Origin: Aerococcus sp. Group 1
GTDB lineage: Bacteria; Bacillota; Bacilli; Lactobacillales; Aerococcaceae
Reading direction: 5' to 3'
NCBI RefSeq assembly: GCF_000193205.1
Contig: NC_015278.1
Coordinates: 1,240,001-1,304,000, forward strand
Length of the DNA stretch: 64,000 nucleotides
This document shows, one piece after another, positions 9,608 through 20,710 of the stretch (its first letter is position 1; each line of letters starts with the position of its first letter). The translations under genes were made by a program, and so were the position numbers. The notes under the pieces were generated by a model, which saw nothing but the letters and a program-made list of their open reading frames with translations, did no database searches and had not been told where the DNA came from.

Positions 9608-10129
9608 TCAGCCCTTGACCCAATTTACTAAGCGATAAATCACCAGGTTGAGCAGAAAAATCATTAAACTATTAAATAATAGGGAGGGACCTAAAAAGCT
9701 AGCTAAGAACTTAAGATAAATGTCCCCGTGAATACGTAAAATCCGATAGAGCCAATAAATCACATTGTGATATAAAAGATACATGATCACAGCCCAGACC
9801 CAGATGCTATAAAAATTCAAGGGAAAGCGATTTTTTACCTGGTAGGATAAGTAAACAACTGCTGGGAACAGAAATAAATTAATCCCTAGAATTCCGTTAT
9901 AGTATGAATCATACAGAAAACCAATAATAAAAGCCATCAAATAAATCGTTCTTGGCTGGTTATAGTATAAGGGAATCAGGGTTAAGCTAATCAGTAAAAG
10001 ACTAGGAATAATTTGATAGGCATAGGTATCCACACTAGCTAGTAAGACGTTGACTAAAGCGCCATCCAGTAAGAAAACAAAAATTAAGAAAACAGGAAGG
10101 GTTAAATGATAGCGTATATAATCGAACAT
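9608..10129 (-). CDS. mreD: Rod shape-determining protein MreD
   Basis: 173 residues, very hydrophobic, with about five membrane segments. The size and pattern are those of MreD, the integral membrane partner of MreC in the elongasome. Sequence conservation in this family is weak, so the call rests on its position 14 bases after mreC together with the hydrophobic profile (YLMAFIIGFLYDSYYNGILG resembles the conserved MreD GxxxDxxxxxxLG region). No mreB lies next to it. A coccoid or ovoid organism with mreCD but no adjacent mreB is common in Lactobacillales. Confidence 0.85.
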   Translation of the reverse strand: MFDYIRYHLTLPVFLIFVFLLDGALVNVLLASVDTYAYQIIPSLLLISLTLIPLYYNQPRTIYLMAFIIGFLYDSYYNGILGINLFLFPAVVYLSYQVKNRFPLNFYSIWVWAVIMYLLYHNVIYWLYRILRIHGDIYLKFLASFLGPSLLFNSLMIFLLNLVIYRLVNWVKG

Positions 10130-10143
10130 ATCACTCTCTCCTC

Positions 10144-11081
10144 CTAATTTGCATGATTACTTGCTCCAGCTTGGCTAGCTTGAGCTTGGTGATTGGCCCC
10201 TGGAATTTCTTCAGCCACATTAGGGTTTTCTGTATCTGGTTCACTTCTTTGAGACATAATCACAAAGACATGACGGATATCATTGAAATTTGCTGCTGGC
10301 TCGACATAGACACGTTTAGCTAAAGCGAATTCATCATCTTCCATTTTAGCCACTTTTCCAATGATTAAACCTTCTGGAGAAACGCCTCCCAGACCACTTG
10401 TGGTTACCAGATTTCCCTCTTTTATTTTAGCTTCCTTAGGAATTTGATTGACAATTAAGCGATTATGACTGGAATCGTATTGGTCAATCACCCCATAAAA
10501 TATCCCATCATCCGATTGGACACCAGCAGCAATTTCCACCGCATCTTCTTGGTCTGAAGTGACTAAGCTCACTTTTGCACTTGTGGGACCAACTTCGGAA
10601 ACTCGGCCAATGAGGCCTGAGTCAGTCATGACCGACATGTTCTCCTTCACTCCGTTGTTAGAACCTACATCAATAGTCAACTTATCTAACCAATTCTCAG
10701 GAGCTCTAGAAATGACTGAAGCTGCAATTACTGTCTTACCAACCAGGGTCGGTTTCAATTTTAAAAGATTGGTCATTTGCTTATTTTCTTCTTTTAAAAT
10801 AGTATTTTGAGCTTCTAAGCTCTGTAAAGTGGACAGTTGTTTTTTAATTGCTGATTTTCCTGATAGGTGTTCTGTAAATTAGTCACAGAATCGCCAAATT
10901 GCATGATGGAATTTGTTGGGGTCGATATCAGGCGAGCTACCATTGCAGTAAAGTCATTCACCCAGGTCATGGGTTGGGGTAAACTTTCCTGTCCAAAGGT
11001 GGAAAAAGCAATCAGGCTAAGCGAGCTTATAACACTCAATAGCACAACCACAAGTTTTTTATTTTCAAAAAATTGGCGCAA
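10144..11081 (-). CDS. mreC: Rod shape-determining protein MreC (apparent frameshift)
   Basis: The gene reads as two pieces. The N-terminal piece starts with TTG at 11081 behind AAAGGA and has one membrane segment (about residues 9-27) followed by the start of a coiled coil; it stops early at 10815. The C-terminal piece carries the MreC beta domain (SRAPENW, DVGSNNGV, DSGLIGRV, VTTSGLGGV). One extra A in the run at 10840-10845 turns the coiled coil into an unbroken LKKQLSTLQSLEAQN and yields a 312-residue MreC of normal length. The C-terminal 25 residues are an Ala/Gln/Asn-rich tail. MreC anchors wall elongation enzymes outside the membrane. I treat this as one gene. Confidence 0.88.
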
Positions 11082-11220
11082 TTTGCTCCATCCTTTCCAA
11101 GTCGTAAATCAATAGTAGTCATATTGTACCATTCATTAATCAGAATTATAATGTTTTCCTGTTTAATTATAATTTTTTTACTATCTCTTGAAAAGCAGGA
11201 ATTACTAGCCTCATCCGTAA

Positions 11221-11260
11221 AATAAAAGAGAGGCCAGGGTAAAAAACGTCGCCTCTCTTC
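11221..11260 (-). terminator. Terminator after the lone ABC ATPase gene
   Basis: Minus strand: AGAGAGGC and GCCTCTCT arms with a 16-base loop, followed by TTTTATTT. It is 70 bases after the ATPase stop and before mreC. Confidence 0.75.
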
Positions 11261-11330
11261 TAAATAAAAATATTCTTGTCTAAATGACTCCACTAGTTCA
11301 TGCTGACTCCAAGGTCAGCTGTTTTATTGA

Positions 11331-12065
11331 TTAGAGTACCTTTTCTAGGAAATCTTGGGTCCGTTGATGTTTGGGATGATCGAATAAGTCTTCTGGTTTA
11401 CCTGACTCGACAATGTAACCACCATCCATAAACAAGGTACGGTCAGACACTTCTTTAGCAAAGCCCATTTCATGGGTCACAATTACCATGGTCATCCCTT
11501 GTCTAGCAAGGTCTTTCATGACTTCTAACACGTCACCAACCATTTCTGGGTCCAAGGCTGAGGTGGGTTCGTCAAATAACATTAAGTCAGGATCCATAGC
11601 CAGGGCCCGAGCAATGGCTACCCGTTGTTTTTGACCACCAGATAAAGAATTAGGATAGGCGTCAGCCTTTTCTTTAAGGCCGACACTATCTAATAATTCA
11701 AGGGCTTTTTGGTCAGCTTCTTCTTGACTTAATTTATTTAATTGAAGGGGTGCTAGAGTAATATTTTCTTTAACAGTCATATGCGGAAATAGGTTAAATT
11801 GTTGGAAAACCATTCCGATATTTTCACGCGCCTTGTCGATATCGATACTTTCATCAGACATATCAATACCATCGACTACCACACTACCCCCATCAATCGT
11901 CTCCAAACGATTAATGCATCGCAATAAAGTAGATTTTCCTGAACCCGAAGGACCGATGATGCAGACCACTTCACCTTCGCTGATTTCTAAGTTGATATCT
12001 TTGAGAACTTCATTATCATCAAAACTCTTCTTTAGGTTTTGAATCACTACTTTTGCTTGAGCCAT
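11331..12065 (-). CDS. Amino-acid ABC transporter ATP-binding protein (lone subunit)
   Basis: 244 residues from the chosen start. An ATG six codons upstream (12083) exists, but AAAGGGG lies 8 bases before the ATG at 12065, which gives the family-typical start [11 protein letters not shown]. Walker [10 protein letters not shown], signature LSGGQKQR, Walker [10 protein letters not shown] and the switch histidine VTHEMGF are all intact, as in GlnQ/YxeO-type ATPases. It stands alone, with its own terminator and no permease or binding protein alongside, so it must serve a transporter encoded elsewhere. An inverted repeat at 12139-12157 lies in its upstream region. Confidence 0.93.
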   Translation of the reverse strand: MAQAKVVIQNLKKSFDDNEVLKDINLEISEGEVVCIIGPSGSGKSTLLRCINRLETIDGGSVVVDGIDMSDESIDIDKARENIGMVFQQFNLFPHMTVKENITLAPLQLNKLSQEEADQKALELLDSVGLKEKADAYPNSLSGGQKQRVAIARALAMDPDLMLFDEPTSALDPEMVGDVLEVMKDLARQGMTMVIVTHEMGFAKEVSDRTLFMDGGYIVESGKPEDLFDHPKHQRTQDFLEKVL

Positions 12066-12294
12066 GTGAGTAACCCCTTTCATAAGTTAGACAAATAAAA
12101 AAGACTAAAGAATGCCTAATCTTTTTTATCAAAGTATTAGTAACATTTATTGTTACTTACTTTAGCCTATTCCTTCTAAGATAGCAAGCATTTTTTAAAA
12201 TAAGTGATAAATCAATCCATAAAATTATTTTTAGTCAAAACAAATTCGACTTCTTTAATGGCTTCTCTGTTTATATTTAAACCTAACAAGTGGC

Positions 12295-13659
12295 TTAGTC
12301 TTCTGCTTCAAAAAATTCATCATAAATTGCCCGTACGGCTTCTGCTTCTTTATTTTCCTTGATACCAAACATCACACTATTTTCGCTAGACCCCTGGTTA
12401 ATCATTTCTAAATTAATGTTAGCTTGACTGAGGGCCTTAGTCGCCCGGGCGGTAATCCCGATACTTGATTGCATGGACTCACCAACGATCATTAACAGAC
12501 AAAGATTTTCTCTTTTTTCGACCTTGTCAGCTGCTGTACGTGTTTGGATCGCTAAAAGCAGTTCATCTAATTCTTTTGCGGAAAGTTGCTCTTCTTTAAA
12601 GATAACGTCAATATCATCGATCCCTGATACCACGTGCTCAACACTACATTCGTACTCTTCAAAGACGCTCAACACTCGACGCATGAACCCCACTTCGCGA
12701 TTCATCATATATTTTGTAATATAAACAGAAGCAAATCCACCATGGCTAGCGATACCAGCAATTGGCCATTTATTTTCAGTCATTTTTTTCTCCGTAATCA
12801 TTGTCCCAGGGGCTTCCGGATTATTGGTATTTTTGACTACGACGGGAATGTTTTCTGCAAAAGCAGGATACAATGCCTCGTCATGAACCACAGTAAAGCC
12901 TGCATAGGAGAGTTCACGCATTTCTCGATAGGTTAAATTGCTGATTCCAACAGGGTTGTGAACGTGAGCCGGGCTAGCGACAAAGATGCTATCAACATCG
13001 GTAAAGTTCTCATACATAGAAGCCCCCACTCCATTGGCAACGATAGCTCCGGTAATGTCGCTACCACCACGTGAAAAAGTGACTAATTTACCCTCTTTGG
13101 TGTAACCAAAAAAACCAGGAAAAACGAGGATCTCATCACGCTCTTTTAGTTTTGCTAAATTGAGATAGGATTCAGCTAAAACCTTAGCATTGCCGGGTTC
13201 ATCACTAAGAATCAAACCTGCTTCACCAGGATTGATGTAGCTCGCATTCAAGCCACAAGTTCTGAAATAGGCCGCGATTAATTTAGCGTTATTATCCTCC
13301 CCACTCGCTTTGAGGGCATCGATAAAGTATTCCGGTTGACTTTTATCCATATTGAGGATGTCATTTAAAGATTTTTTGATTTCATCAATGACTGGCTCTT
13401 GTATTTCTAAGGCTTCTGCCATATCGCGATACCTTTCAACGATCTCCTTGTAGGTTTGGGAGGTATCCACGCTGCCATTTAGTGTCTGTGAGGCCAATTC
13501 AATCAATAAGTCAGTCACTTTTATATCACCATCAAACCGCTTACCCGGCGCTGAAACAATAACGATTTTTCGGTCCTTATCACTTGCGATGATATTCTTC
13601 ACTTTTATTATTTGCTTATCATTAGCTAGAGAGCTACCACCGAATTTTACTACTTTCAC
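12295..13659 (-). CDS. Aspartokinase
   Basis: 454 residues. It phosphorylates aspartate, the first step towards lysine, threonine, methionine and diaminopimelate for the wall. The amino-acid kinase domain opens with VVKFGGSSLAN and includes SRGGSDITGA near residue 200. Two regulatory ACT-type segments follow (about 310-450, including IGITARATKAL and INLEMINQG). The length matches the monofunctional long-form enzymes of the LysC/YclM type. The start is GTG, 8 bases after AAGGAAGAG. It is monocistronic as far as can be seen. Which end product inhibits it cannot be read from the sequence. Confidence 0.95.
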   Translation of the reverse strand: MKVVKFGGSSLANDKQIIKVKNIIASDKDRKIVIVSAPGKRFDGDIKVTDLLIELASQTLNGSVDTSQTYKEIVERYRDMAEALEIQEPVIDEIKKSLNDILNMDKSQPEYFIDALKASGEDNNAKLIAAYFRTCGLNASYINPGEAGLILSDEPGNAKVLAESYLNLAKLKERDEILVFPGFFGYTKEGKLVTFSRGGSDITGAIVANGVGASMYENFTDVDSIFVASPAHVHNPVGISNLTYREMRELSYAGFTVVHDEALYPAFAENIPVVVKNTNNPEAPGTMITEKKMTENKWPIAGIASHGGFASVYITKYMMNREVGFMRRVLSVFEEYECSVEHVVSGIDDIDVIFKEEQLSAKELDELLLAIQTRTAADKVEKRENLCLLMIVGESMQSSIGITARATKALSQANINLEMINQGSSENSVMFGIKENKEAEAVRAIYDEFFEAED

Positions 13660-13780
13660 TAAGACATCTCTTCCTTCTAGAATGAACTAATTGATCTAAA
13701 GATAGCATGATTAATAATTGGATTCAACAGTGATCATTTTCCTTTCAATTGTGATCTATAAAAACGAAGGATAGAATAAA

Positions 13781-13820
13781 GGCATTCAAGCATTGGAAAG
13801 CGATCCAACATTTGAATGCC
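13781..13820 (-). terminator. Terminator of dnaG-rpoD
   Basis: Minus strand: a long stem GGCATTCAA.../...TTGAATGCC with an inner TTGGA/TCCAA pair, followed by TTTATTCT, 22 bases after the rpoD stop. The stem is strong; the T tract is modest. Confidence 0.75.
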
Positions 13821-13842
13821 ATTACTGTTATCAGAGTTGCTT

Positions 13843-15048
13843 TTAGTCTTCTAGAAAATCTTTTAATTGTTTGAGACGACTTGGGTGGCGTAATTTACGT
13901 AAGGCCTTGGCTTCAATTTGACGGATTCTTTCTCGAGTCACCCCAAATTGTTGTCCAACTTGTTCTAAAGTTTTGGTTTGACCATCTTCTAAACCGAAAC
14001 GAAGACGTAAGACATTTTCTTCCCGATCAGTTAAAGTATCCAGCACTTCATTGAGTTGTTCTTTTAACAATTCCTGATTGGTATATTCATCTGGCTGCAT
14101 GGCATCATTGTCTTCAATAAAATCGCCAAGATGGGAATCATCTTCTTCACCAATAGGGGTTTCCAAGGAAACTGGTTCTTGTGAGATTTTCATAATGTTT
14201 CTCACTTTTTCAGTAGGTAGGTCCATTTCCGCACCAATTTCTTCTGGCGTGGGTTCGCGACCGAGTTCTTGGAGTAATTGCCGTTGAATACGGACTAATT
14301 TATTAATAGTCTCCACCATATGTACCGGAATACGAATGGTACGGGCTTGGTCAGCGATCGAACGGGTAATCGCTTGACGAATCCACCAAGTGGCATAAGT
14401 GGAAAATTTGAAACCTTTGGTATAATCAAATTTTTCTACTGCCTTCATTAAGCCCATATTACCTTCTTGGATCAGATCTAAAAATGACATTCCTCTACCG
14501 ACATAACGTTTAGCAATCGACACGACTAAACGGAGATTGGCTTCAGCCAGCTCTTGCTTGGCTACTGGATCTCCGGCTTCAATTCTTTTGGCAAGGGCAA
14601 CCTCTTCATCAGCTGTCAGTAAGTCTACTCGGCCAATTTCTTTAAGATACATACGTACAGGATCGTTGGTTTTTACCTTTGAACTCGTTGAAGAAGCCGA
14701 CTTATTAGTATCTTTTTTGTCTTTTTTATCTTTCTTCTTAGTTTTTTCTTCTTCATCTAAGATTTGATCAATATCTTTTTCAGATTCTTCATCGTCTTCT
14801 TGCATCTTAAGCGCTTCATTTTGTAACTGACGGTTGGTTGGGCCTCCATCCTCATCAACAACGGCTACGCCACCGTCTTCAAATTTTTCAATAAGCTGAT
14901 CCATTTGTTCATCATTCAAAGAATAGGGTTGAGCAATTTTATCACTTAACTCAGTATATAAAATAGAGCCCAATATTTTCTTCTCATTAAGTAATTCTTG
15001 ACTGGCTTGTTTTAAAGTTTTTTCCTGCTTGTCGGTCGTTTTGCTCAA
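13843..15048 (-). CDS. rpoD: RNA polymerase primary sigma factor (sigma-A/RpoD)
   Basis: 401 residues. Region 1.1 covers the first 80 residues, followed by an acidic/Lys-rich linker (about 90-120). Region 1.2 is [11 protein letters not shown], region 2 has the -10 recognition helix ([15 protein letters not shown]), region 3 is [11 protein letters not shown] and region 4 has the -35 helix ([19 protein letters not shown]). The start is TTG, placed directly after the dnaG stop, with AGGAGAG six bases upstream. This is the classical dnaG-sigA pair. It directs transcription of housekeeping genes, in agreement with the TTGACA/TATAAT-like promoters found in the window. Confidence 0.98.
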   Translation of the reverse strand: MSKTTDKQEKTLKQASQELLNEKKILGSILYTELSDKIAQPYSLNDEQMDQLIEKFEDGGVAVVDEDGGPTNRQLQNEALKMQEDDEESEKDIDQILDEEEKTKKKDKKDKKDTNKSASSTSSKVKTNDPVRMYLKEIGRVDLLTADEEVALAKRIEAGDPVAKQELAEANLRLVVSIAKRYVGRGMSFLDLIQEGNMGLMKAVEKFDYTKGFKFSTYATWWIRQAITRSIADQARTIRIPVHMVETINKLVRIQRQLLQELGREPTPEEIGAEMDLPTEKVRNIMKISQEPVSLETPIGEEDDSHLGDFIEDNDAMQPDEYTNQELLKEQLNEVLDTLTDREENVLRLRFGLEDGQTKTLEQVGQQFGVTRERIRQIEAKALRKLRHPSRLKQLKDFLED

Positions 15049-16910
15049 TTAAATCTCTCCTGACTTCTTTTTTGACAGTTTCATTTGTCGCAATATTTGT
15101 ATTCTCTGTTGATTTAAATCGCTAATTTTAGCATAATCATTAATTTGCTTAGCATTCGCTATATCCCGGTTGATCTGCCTAATTTGGTCCTGATAATGAC
15201 TCTTTTCTTTTATTTGATAAATTAAATCGCTAATTTCCTGACCAGTACACTCAGGGGGAAGATTCATCGCCTGAGCGTCAATAAGGATCCGCCTATCAGC
15301 ATCAGAGCGAAGGGTCTGATAAAAATTCCCAATATCAATACTTTCACCTTCACTTTGCCGGTAGGCCCATAGTAAAAGATAGACACTTTCAATACTACTA
15401 CTTTCAAAATGAAAGTCTCCATCGATATTTTTGATTAAATACCAAGCATTCTCAGAAGTTAGTAGGCGGTTAAGTAATTGTAACTCAAAGCGCTGTAAAC
15501 TGGAATATTTTTTTAAGGGGAATTTATCCAGTTGAACTTCTTCCTCACGGCTAACTTCAGAAAACTGTTCTTCTCGCTGCCCGGTTTCCTGCTCAAAGTG
15601 GAGTTGAGCTTGGAGCGAACGTTTATCAACCCCAGTGTCTTCACTCAATTCCTGTAAGTAGACATCTTGTTCAATAGTGGAGGATAAGCGGCTAATAACA
15701 GCTAGCATGGCCTTGATGTATTGGATCTTACCCCGGTCATTCGCTAAAGAAAACTCTTGTTGATAAAAGTGCCGGTAGAAAGCAATCGGCGTCATTCTTT
15801 GCTCTTGGATAAATTGCTGGTAGCGTTGTTCACCATAGCGACCAATAAATTCATCAGGATCCATCCCACTTGGAAACATGAGCAGGTTAACTCGCATACT
15901 AGGACTTTGCTGGGCTATGTGTTCAAGCGCCCGCTTACTTGCCTTTAAACCGGGTTTGTCACCATCATAAGCGAGCAAAAGTTGTCGTGAGCTGCGGTAG
16001 AGGACTTGAATCTGACGATCAGTTAAACTGGTCCCCAAAGAAGCGACGCCATGCTTGACCCCGGCCTGGTAGGAATGAATGACATCCATAAAGCCTTCAA
16101 AAAGAATAATTTCCTTTTCCTTGCGAATGCTGTCTTGAGCTAAATCAAGGTTAAATAGAAAATTATTTTTTGAAAAATCGGTGTTTCTGGACTGTTTAGA
16201 TATTTAGCCTGCGAATTTGCGCTATCGGCTTCAAGAATTCTTCCTGAGAAACCTAAGACATGACCAAATTTATCACGTAAAGGAAATACAATACGTCCTC
16301 TAAATCGATCGATTTTTTCCGGACCATCACCCACAAAAATGCCACTAGCTACAATTGCTTCACTGTCATACCCCTTATTTTTTACATGGTTGAAAGTTAA
16401 CTGGCCATCGTAGGGAGACCAACCAATGTGATATTGGACTAGGGTCTCCGATTTTAACCCCCGGTCTTCTAAATAGGTCAAGGCTTGGTGACCAGCTTTG
16501 GTATTCATTAATAAATAATGGTATAAATTTGCCAGCTCTTCGTGGATATCGATAAGCGTTTGCTCTTCTTCATTATACTGACGGACACTGGTCCCTGGGT
16601 CTAGCTGGTCAAAATTAAAGTCCAACTTAAGATTAGCTAATTGAGCCACTTCTTTTACAGCTTGAGGAAAACTATATCCTTCTAAATCCATTAGGAAATT
16701 AAAGACATTGCCACCTTTACCACATGAGAAGCACTTATAAAATTGCTTATTAGCTTCTACAGTAAATGAGGGCGTGTTTTCATCGTGAAAGGGACATTTG
16801 CCAAAGTAATTTTTTCCTCGCTTTTGAAGATCCACAAACTGACCAATAATATCTAAAATGTCAACATTTTGGCGGACCTGATCAATAACTTCCTCCGGTA
16901 TTAAGGCCAT
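15049..16910 (-). CDS. dnaG: DNA primase (apparent frameshift)
   Basis: Makes RNA primers at the replication fork. The sequence reads as two pieces. The first has the CHC2 zinc ribbon (CPFHDENTPSF and CFSCGKGGNV, residues about 40-65) and the start of the catalytic core, stopping at 16140. The second begins inside the TOPRIM domain (GFMDVIHSYQAGV, AYDGDKPG) and ends with the DnaB-binding helical region. One more A in the run at 16166-16171 joins them through QKNNFLFNLDLAQ and gives 620 residues, the normal size. The gene is essential, so a real disruption is unlikely. Its stop abuts the rpoD TTG start. Confidence 0.92.
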
Positions 16911-17022
16911 TGTATCCCCCCACTTTCTCCACTGGCTATATCAGAGTAAATTATAGTGAAGATAATTTTTGAATGCAAGATAAGAGCGAAAATATTGTTA
17001 GATATTTCTTTTCAAACAATAG

Positions 17023-17625
17023 CTATTCATCATAGTCTCCAGCCAATAAGGCATTGATGACTTCCCATGCCTCATCTCGCCCCTCACGGTTGGCAGAAGA
17101 ATAAGGTAAAATTTGATCTTCAGTCACCAGGTCTAAATCTTCTTTTATAGCTTGCAGGTGGTTATGCCATTGATTTTTCTTCACCTTATCCGCCTTAGTC
17201 GCAATAATAAAATACGGTACCTGACATTGATCAAGAAAATCCTTCATATTGATATCATCTTTACTAGGCCGGTGTCTAAAATCTACCAAAAGAAAGACGG
17301 CTTCTAAATTTTCTCGTTGGATAAAATAATCTGCCAGTTGTTTTTGCCAGCGGCTTCGCTCCGTTTTACTTACTTTTGCGTATCCATAGCCAGGAACGTC
17401 AACTAAGTAAAGACTATTATCAAGATTATAATAATTTAACTGCTGGGTCTTCCCAGGCTTACTGGAAATACGAGCAATCTTTTTATGGTTGGTCATAGTA
17501 TTAATGAAACTGCTCTTCCCCACATTGGACCGGCCAGCTAAAGCAATTTCTGGGCGGTCAGAAACAGGGTATTGTTTAGGACTGGCGGCGCTTAGCATAA
17601 ATTCAATATTCTGTGCTTGTATCAT
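17023..17625 (-). CDS. ysxC: Ribosome biogenesis GTPase YsxC/EngB
   Basis: 200 residues. It is a small GTPase needed for assembly of the 50S subunit. G1 GRSNVGKSS is near residue 32, with the switch/G2 region around SSKPGKTQ, G3 DVPGYG near 74 and G4 TKADK near 142. The order tig-clpX-ysxC matches Bacillus, but without lonA/lonB in between. A terminator after clpX suggests ysxC has its own promoter, although some read-through is possible. The ATG follows AAGGAG at a normal distance. Confidence 0.97.
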   Translation of the reverse strand: MIQAQNIEFMLSAASPKQYPVSDRPEIALAGRSNVGKSSFINTMTNHKKIARISSKPGKTQQLNYYNLDNSLYLVDVPGYGYAKVSKTERSRWQKQLADYFIQRENLEAVFLLVDFRHRPSKDDINMKDFLDQCQVPYFIIATKADKVKKNQWHNHLQAIKEDLDLVTEDQILPYSSANREGRDEAWEVINALLAGDYDE

Positions 17626-17750
17626 GAGATGCTCCTTGAGTTATAAAACAGACTTAGGCGAGTTTACGATTATTACTTAAAAGTAAATTTCCCTAAACTT
17701 ACTACAGGCTTAGGCGTCTTATGGCTTGCTTAAATAAGGGACTGCATTGA

Positions 17751-17785
17751 GAAAGAGGCTGTGACTCTTGTCACAGCCCCTCTTC
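17751..17785 (-). terminator. Terminator of clpX
   Basis: Minus strand: GAGGGGCTGTGAC and GTCACAGCCTC arms around AAGA, followed by TTTC. It lies just past the clpX stop. Confidence 0.85.
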
Positions 17786-17795
17786 AATTAATTCA

Positions 17796-19052
17796 TTAGG
17801 CAATTAACTGACCATCTTGGTCATAGAGTTCGGGACTTGCATGATCTTTAACAACTTCTTCAGTAATGATAACCTTAGAAACATCTTCACGACTAGGAAT
17901 ATCATACATCACTTCTAACATCGATTCTTCAATAATGGACCTTAATCCCCGCGCCCCAGTTTTACGGTCAATAGCTTTTTGAGCAATGGCCCGTAAGGAG
18001 TCATCAGTAAATTCTAACTGAACATTATCCATGGCTAATAACTGTTTATATTGCTTAATCAAAGCATTCTTAGGTTCTGTCAGGATACGTTCCAAGTCTT
18101 CCTCATTCAATTCATCTAAACTAGCAATAATGGGTAAACGCCCGATAAATTCCGGAATTAAGCCATATTTTTGTAAGTCTTCAGGAATCACCTGCGTCAT
18201 GAGGTCATGCTTTTCAGCTTTTGTCGTCTTAGTTGCTTGAAAACCAATTACCTTATGGCCAGTACGTTCCTTAATGATATTTTCAATTCCATCGAAAGCC
18301 CCACCTACAATAAATAAGATATTAGTAGTATCGATTTGGATGAACTCTTGATGAGGGTGTTTACGTCCACCTTGAGGAGGAACATTAGCAACGGTTCCTT
18401 CTAAAATTTTCAGGAGGGCCTGTTGAACTCCTTCACCACTGACATCGCGGGTAATAGATACATTTTCCGCCTTGGTTGCTATTTTATCAATTTCATCAAT
18501 ATAGATAATACCTTGTTGAGCTTTATCCACATCAAAATCAGCTGCTTGTAGCAGTTTTAAGAGAATATTCTCAACGTCCTCTCCAACATAACCTGCTTCA
18601 GTTAAACTCGTGGCGTCCGCAATAGCAAAGGGTACTTTCAATATGCGGGCTAGCGTTTGAGCTAAGTAAGTTTTCCCTGAACCAGTTGGACCAACTAATA
18701 AGATATTACTTTTTTGTAATTCTACATTATCTTCGTCTTGATTCTTAATTTGGTTGCTGTTAATACGTTTATAGTGATTATAAACGGCTACAGATAAAGC
18801 CTTTTTGGCGTCTGTTTGTCCAATCACGTAATCATCCAAAATTTGACGGATTTCAGTTGGCTTAGGAGGGTTCACGATAAACTCTTCGTTATCTGATTGA
18901 ACGTTTAAGTCATCTTCAATAATTTCTTGACAGAGTTTCACACATTCATCACAGATATACACATCCGGTCCTGCAATTAACTTGGTCACTTGGTCTTGTG
19001 ACTTTCCACAAAAGGAACAATGGATATTGCTATCGTTATCGTCATTAAACAT
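17796..19052 (-). CDS. clpX: ATP-dependent Clp protease ATP-binding subunit ClpX
   Basis: 418 residues from the chosen start. It unfolds substrates for ClpP. An N-terminal C4 zinc-binding domain (CSFCGK then CDECVKLC) is followed by the AAA+ domain with Walker A GPTGSGKT near 120, Walker B YIDEIDKI, and the IGF-type loop (VIGFQAT) that docks on ClpP, then sensor 2 (KTGARGLRS). An ATG three codons upstream (19061) is only one base from AAGGAGG, so the ATG at 19052 (MFNDD) is the workable start. It follows tig, with a terminator in between. Confidence 0.97.
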   Translation of the reverse strand: MFNDDNDSNIHCSFCGKSQDQVTKLIAGPDVYICDECVKLCQEIIEDDLNVQSDNEEFIVNPPKPTEIRQILDDYVIGQTDAKKALSVAVYNHYKRINSNQIKNQDEDNVELQKSNILLVGPTGSGKTYLAQTLARILKVPFAIADATSLTEAGYVGEDVENILLKLLQAADFDVDKAQQGIIYIDEIDKIATKAENVSITRDVSGEGVQQALLKILEGTVANVPPQGGRKHPHQEFIQIDTTNILFIVGGAFDGIENIIKERTGHKVIGFQATKTTKAEKHDLMTQVIPEDLQKYGLIPEFIGRLPIIASLDELNEEDLERILTEPKNALIKQYKQLLAMDNVQLEFTDDSLRAIAQKAIDRKTGARGLRSIIEESMLEVMYDIPSREDVSKVIITEEVVKDHASPELYDQDGQLIA

Positions 19053-19090
19053 TCTACGCATTCCTCCTTCTCTATCTAATGTATTGTGAC

Positions 19091-19131
19091 AAAAAACGAG
19101 TGTGAAGTCAATTAATGCGACCTCCCACTCG
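19091..19131 (-). terminator. Terminator of tig
   Basis: Minus strand: CGAGTG and CACTCG arms with a large loop, followed by TTTTTTG, shortly after the tig stop. Confidence 0.7.
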
Positions 19132-19165
19132 ATTTCTGACCTATTTTTGAAAATAGCTGTTCAGA

Positions 19166-20446
19166 TTATTTTTCTTTAGCTGTTGAGGTAATTAAGTTCA
19201 TGGCTTGTTTTAATTCAATGTCATGTTTGAGCATATCTTCTGTCACCACGTTCTTAACGGCTTCAACTTCCATATTATAGGTTTCTGCTAGGTTTTCAAT
19301 TTCCTTAGCAATATCCTCTTCACTTACTTCAATGTTTTCTTCTGCAATGATTTGTTCTAATAATAAATTGGTTTTCACCCGGGTATCTGCATCTTCAGCA
19401 AATTGTTGACGTAAGTCTTCTTCAGAAGTACCAGTTAATTGATAGAACATTTCGGGACTAATCCCTTGACGTTGCATTTCATTCAAGTAGTGGTCTAGTT
19501 GACGGTTAACTTCTTCATCGATCATCGCTTGAGGAACAGAAGAAAATTCAGCATTGTCAACAGCTTGACGGATTGCTTGGTCTTCCACTTGTTCATCAGC
19601 TTGTTGGTCTTTAGCTTCTTGAAGTTGATCACGATACTTAGCCTTCAATTCATCTAGGCTTTCAACCTCGTCATCCACATCTTTAGCAAATTCATCATCA
19701 AGTTCTGGGACCGATTTTTCTTTTACTTCATGAACTTTCACTTTAAAAATAGCGTCTTGGCCAGCTAGATCTTCAGCGTGGTATTCTTCTGGGAAAGTGA
19801 CTTTTACTTCTACTTCATCTCCAGATTTTGAACCCACTAATTGGTCTTCAAAGCCAGGAATAAAGGAATTTGATCCTAATTCCAGGGAGTGATTTTCTGC
19901 GCTACCCCCGGCAAAGGTTTCCCCATCAACAGAACCTTCATAGTCAATCACAACGGTGTCGCCTTCTTGAGCTTCTCCTTCTTTAATGGAAAGTTCTGCT
20001 AAGTTCTCTTGGGCTTGTTTCAAGCGGTTTTCCACATCTTCATCAGTTACTTCACGGTCTTGTTTATCAACAGTTAAATCCTTGTAATCGCCTAAAGAAA
20101 CTGAAGGCTTAGTGGCTACTTCAGCTTTTAATTCCCAAGAACCACCCTTGTGCATTTTTTCTACATCAAATTTAGGTTGGCCTACAACATCCAAATCAGC
20201 TTCTTTTACGGCATTAGCGTAAGCCTGTGGTAAGGCATAGTTTAAAGCATCTTCATATAAGGCTTCTTCACCAATCATTTTAACAAAAACTGGGTAACTC
20301 ACTTTACCTTTACGGAAACCAGGAATATTAACTTTTCCTTTAACCCGGTTGTATGCTTGTTTTAAAGCCTTTTGAGCATCTTCTTTAGAAACGGTAAAGT
20401 GCAAAACACCTTCATTTGTCGCTGTTTCTTCAAATTTTACTGACAT
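19166..20446 (-). CDS. tig: Trigger factor (ribosome-associated chaperone)
   Basis: 426 residues. The N-terminal ribosome-binding domain has the signature GFRKGKVSYPVF near residue 44. The central FKBP-type peptidyl-prolyl isomerase domain (about 160-245) contains GDTVVIDYEGSVDG and the substrate-binding region around FIPGFEDQLVG. The C-terminal helical chaperone domain covers the rest. Length and domain order are complete. It is transcribed from its own promoter (20521-20549), divergent from recU. Confidence 0.97.
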   Translation of the reverse strand: MSVKFEETATNEGVLHFTVSKEDAQKALKQAYNRVKGKVNIPGFRKGKVSYPVFVKMIGEEALYEDALNYALPQAYANAVKEADLDVVGQPKFDVEKMHKGGSWELKAEVATKPSVSLGDYKDLTVDKQDREVTDEDVENRLKQAQENLAELSIKEGEAQEGDTVVIDYEGSVDGETFAGGSAENHSLELGSNSFIPGFEDQLVGSKSGDEVEVKVTFPEEYHAEDLAGQDAIFKVKVHEVKEKSVPELDDEFAKDVDDEVESLDELKAKYRDQLQEAKDQQADEQVEDQAIRQAVDNAEFSSVPQAMIDEEVNRQLDHYLNEMQRQGISPEMFYQLTGTSEEDLRQQFAEDADTRVKTNLLLEQIIAEENIEVSEEDIAKEIENLAETYNMEVEAVKNVVTEDMLKHDIELKQAMNLITSTAKEK

Positions 20447-20520
20447 GCGGTCATTCCCCTAACTATAAATAAATTTCTAAATCAAGAATTAATCCTTAAG
20501 ATTAATCTACACGTTCAGAT

Positions 20521-20549
20521 ATACTACACTAATTCCGGGGCTTTGTCCA
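20521..20549 (-). promoter_or_regulatory. Promoter of tig
   Basis: Minus strand: -35 TGGACA (20544-20549), a 17-base spacer and extended -10 TGTAGTAT (hexamer TAGTAT, 20521-20526). Confidence 0.6.
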
Positions 20550-20710
20550 ATTTATCGCAAAATAATTCTTATCCATTGCAATTTCACAGGCTAGTCTTTA
20601 TTATCTTTAGTTGCATATCCATACTGTGCATTTGATAATTTGATAAAAAGATTGCCTATATTATAATTATATTAAATAGAGGATGTATTTCTCTTAATAA
20701 TGCCAATTTT

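Noticed and set aside
11036..11293. 85-codon minus-strand frame upstream of mreC
   Set aside because: It overlaps the mreC start region and the terminator at 11221-11260, has no ribosome binding site and has a composition unlike the neighbouring proteins.
12634..12936. 100-codon plus-strand frame inside the aspartokinase gene
   Set aside because: Antisense shadow of a highly conserved coding region, with no start signal.
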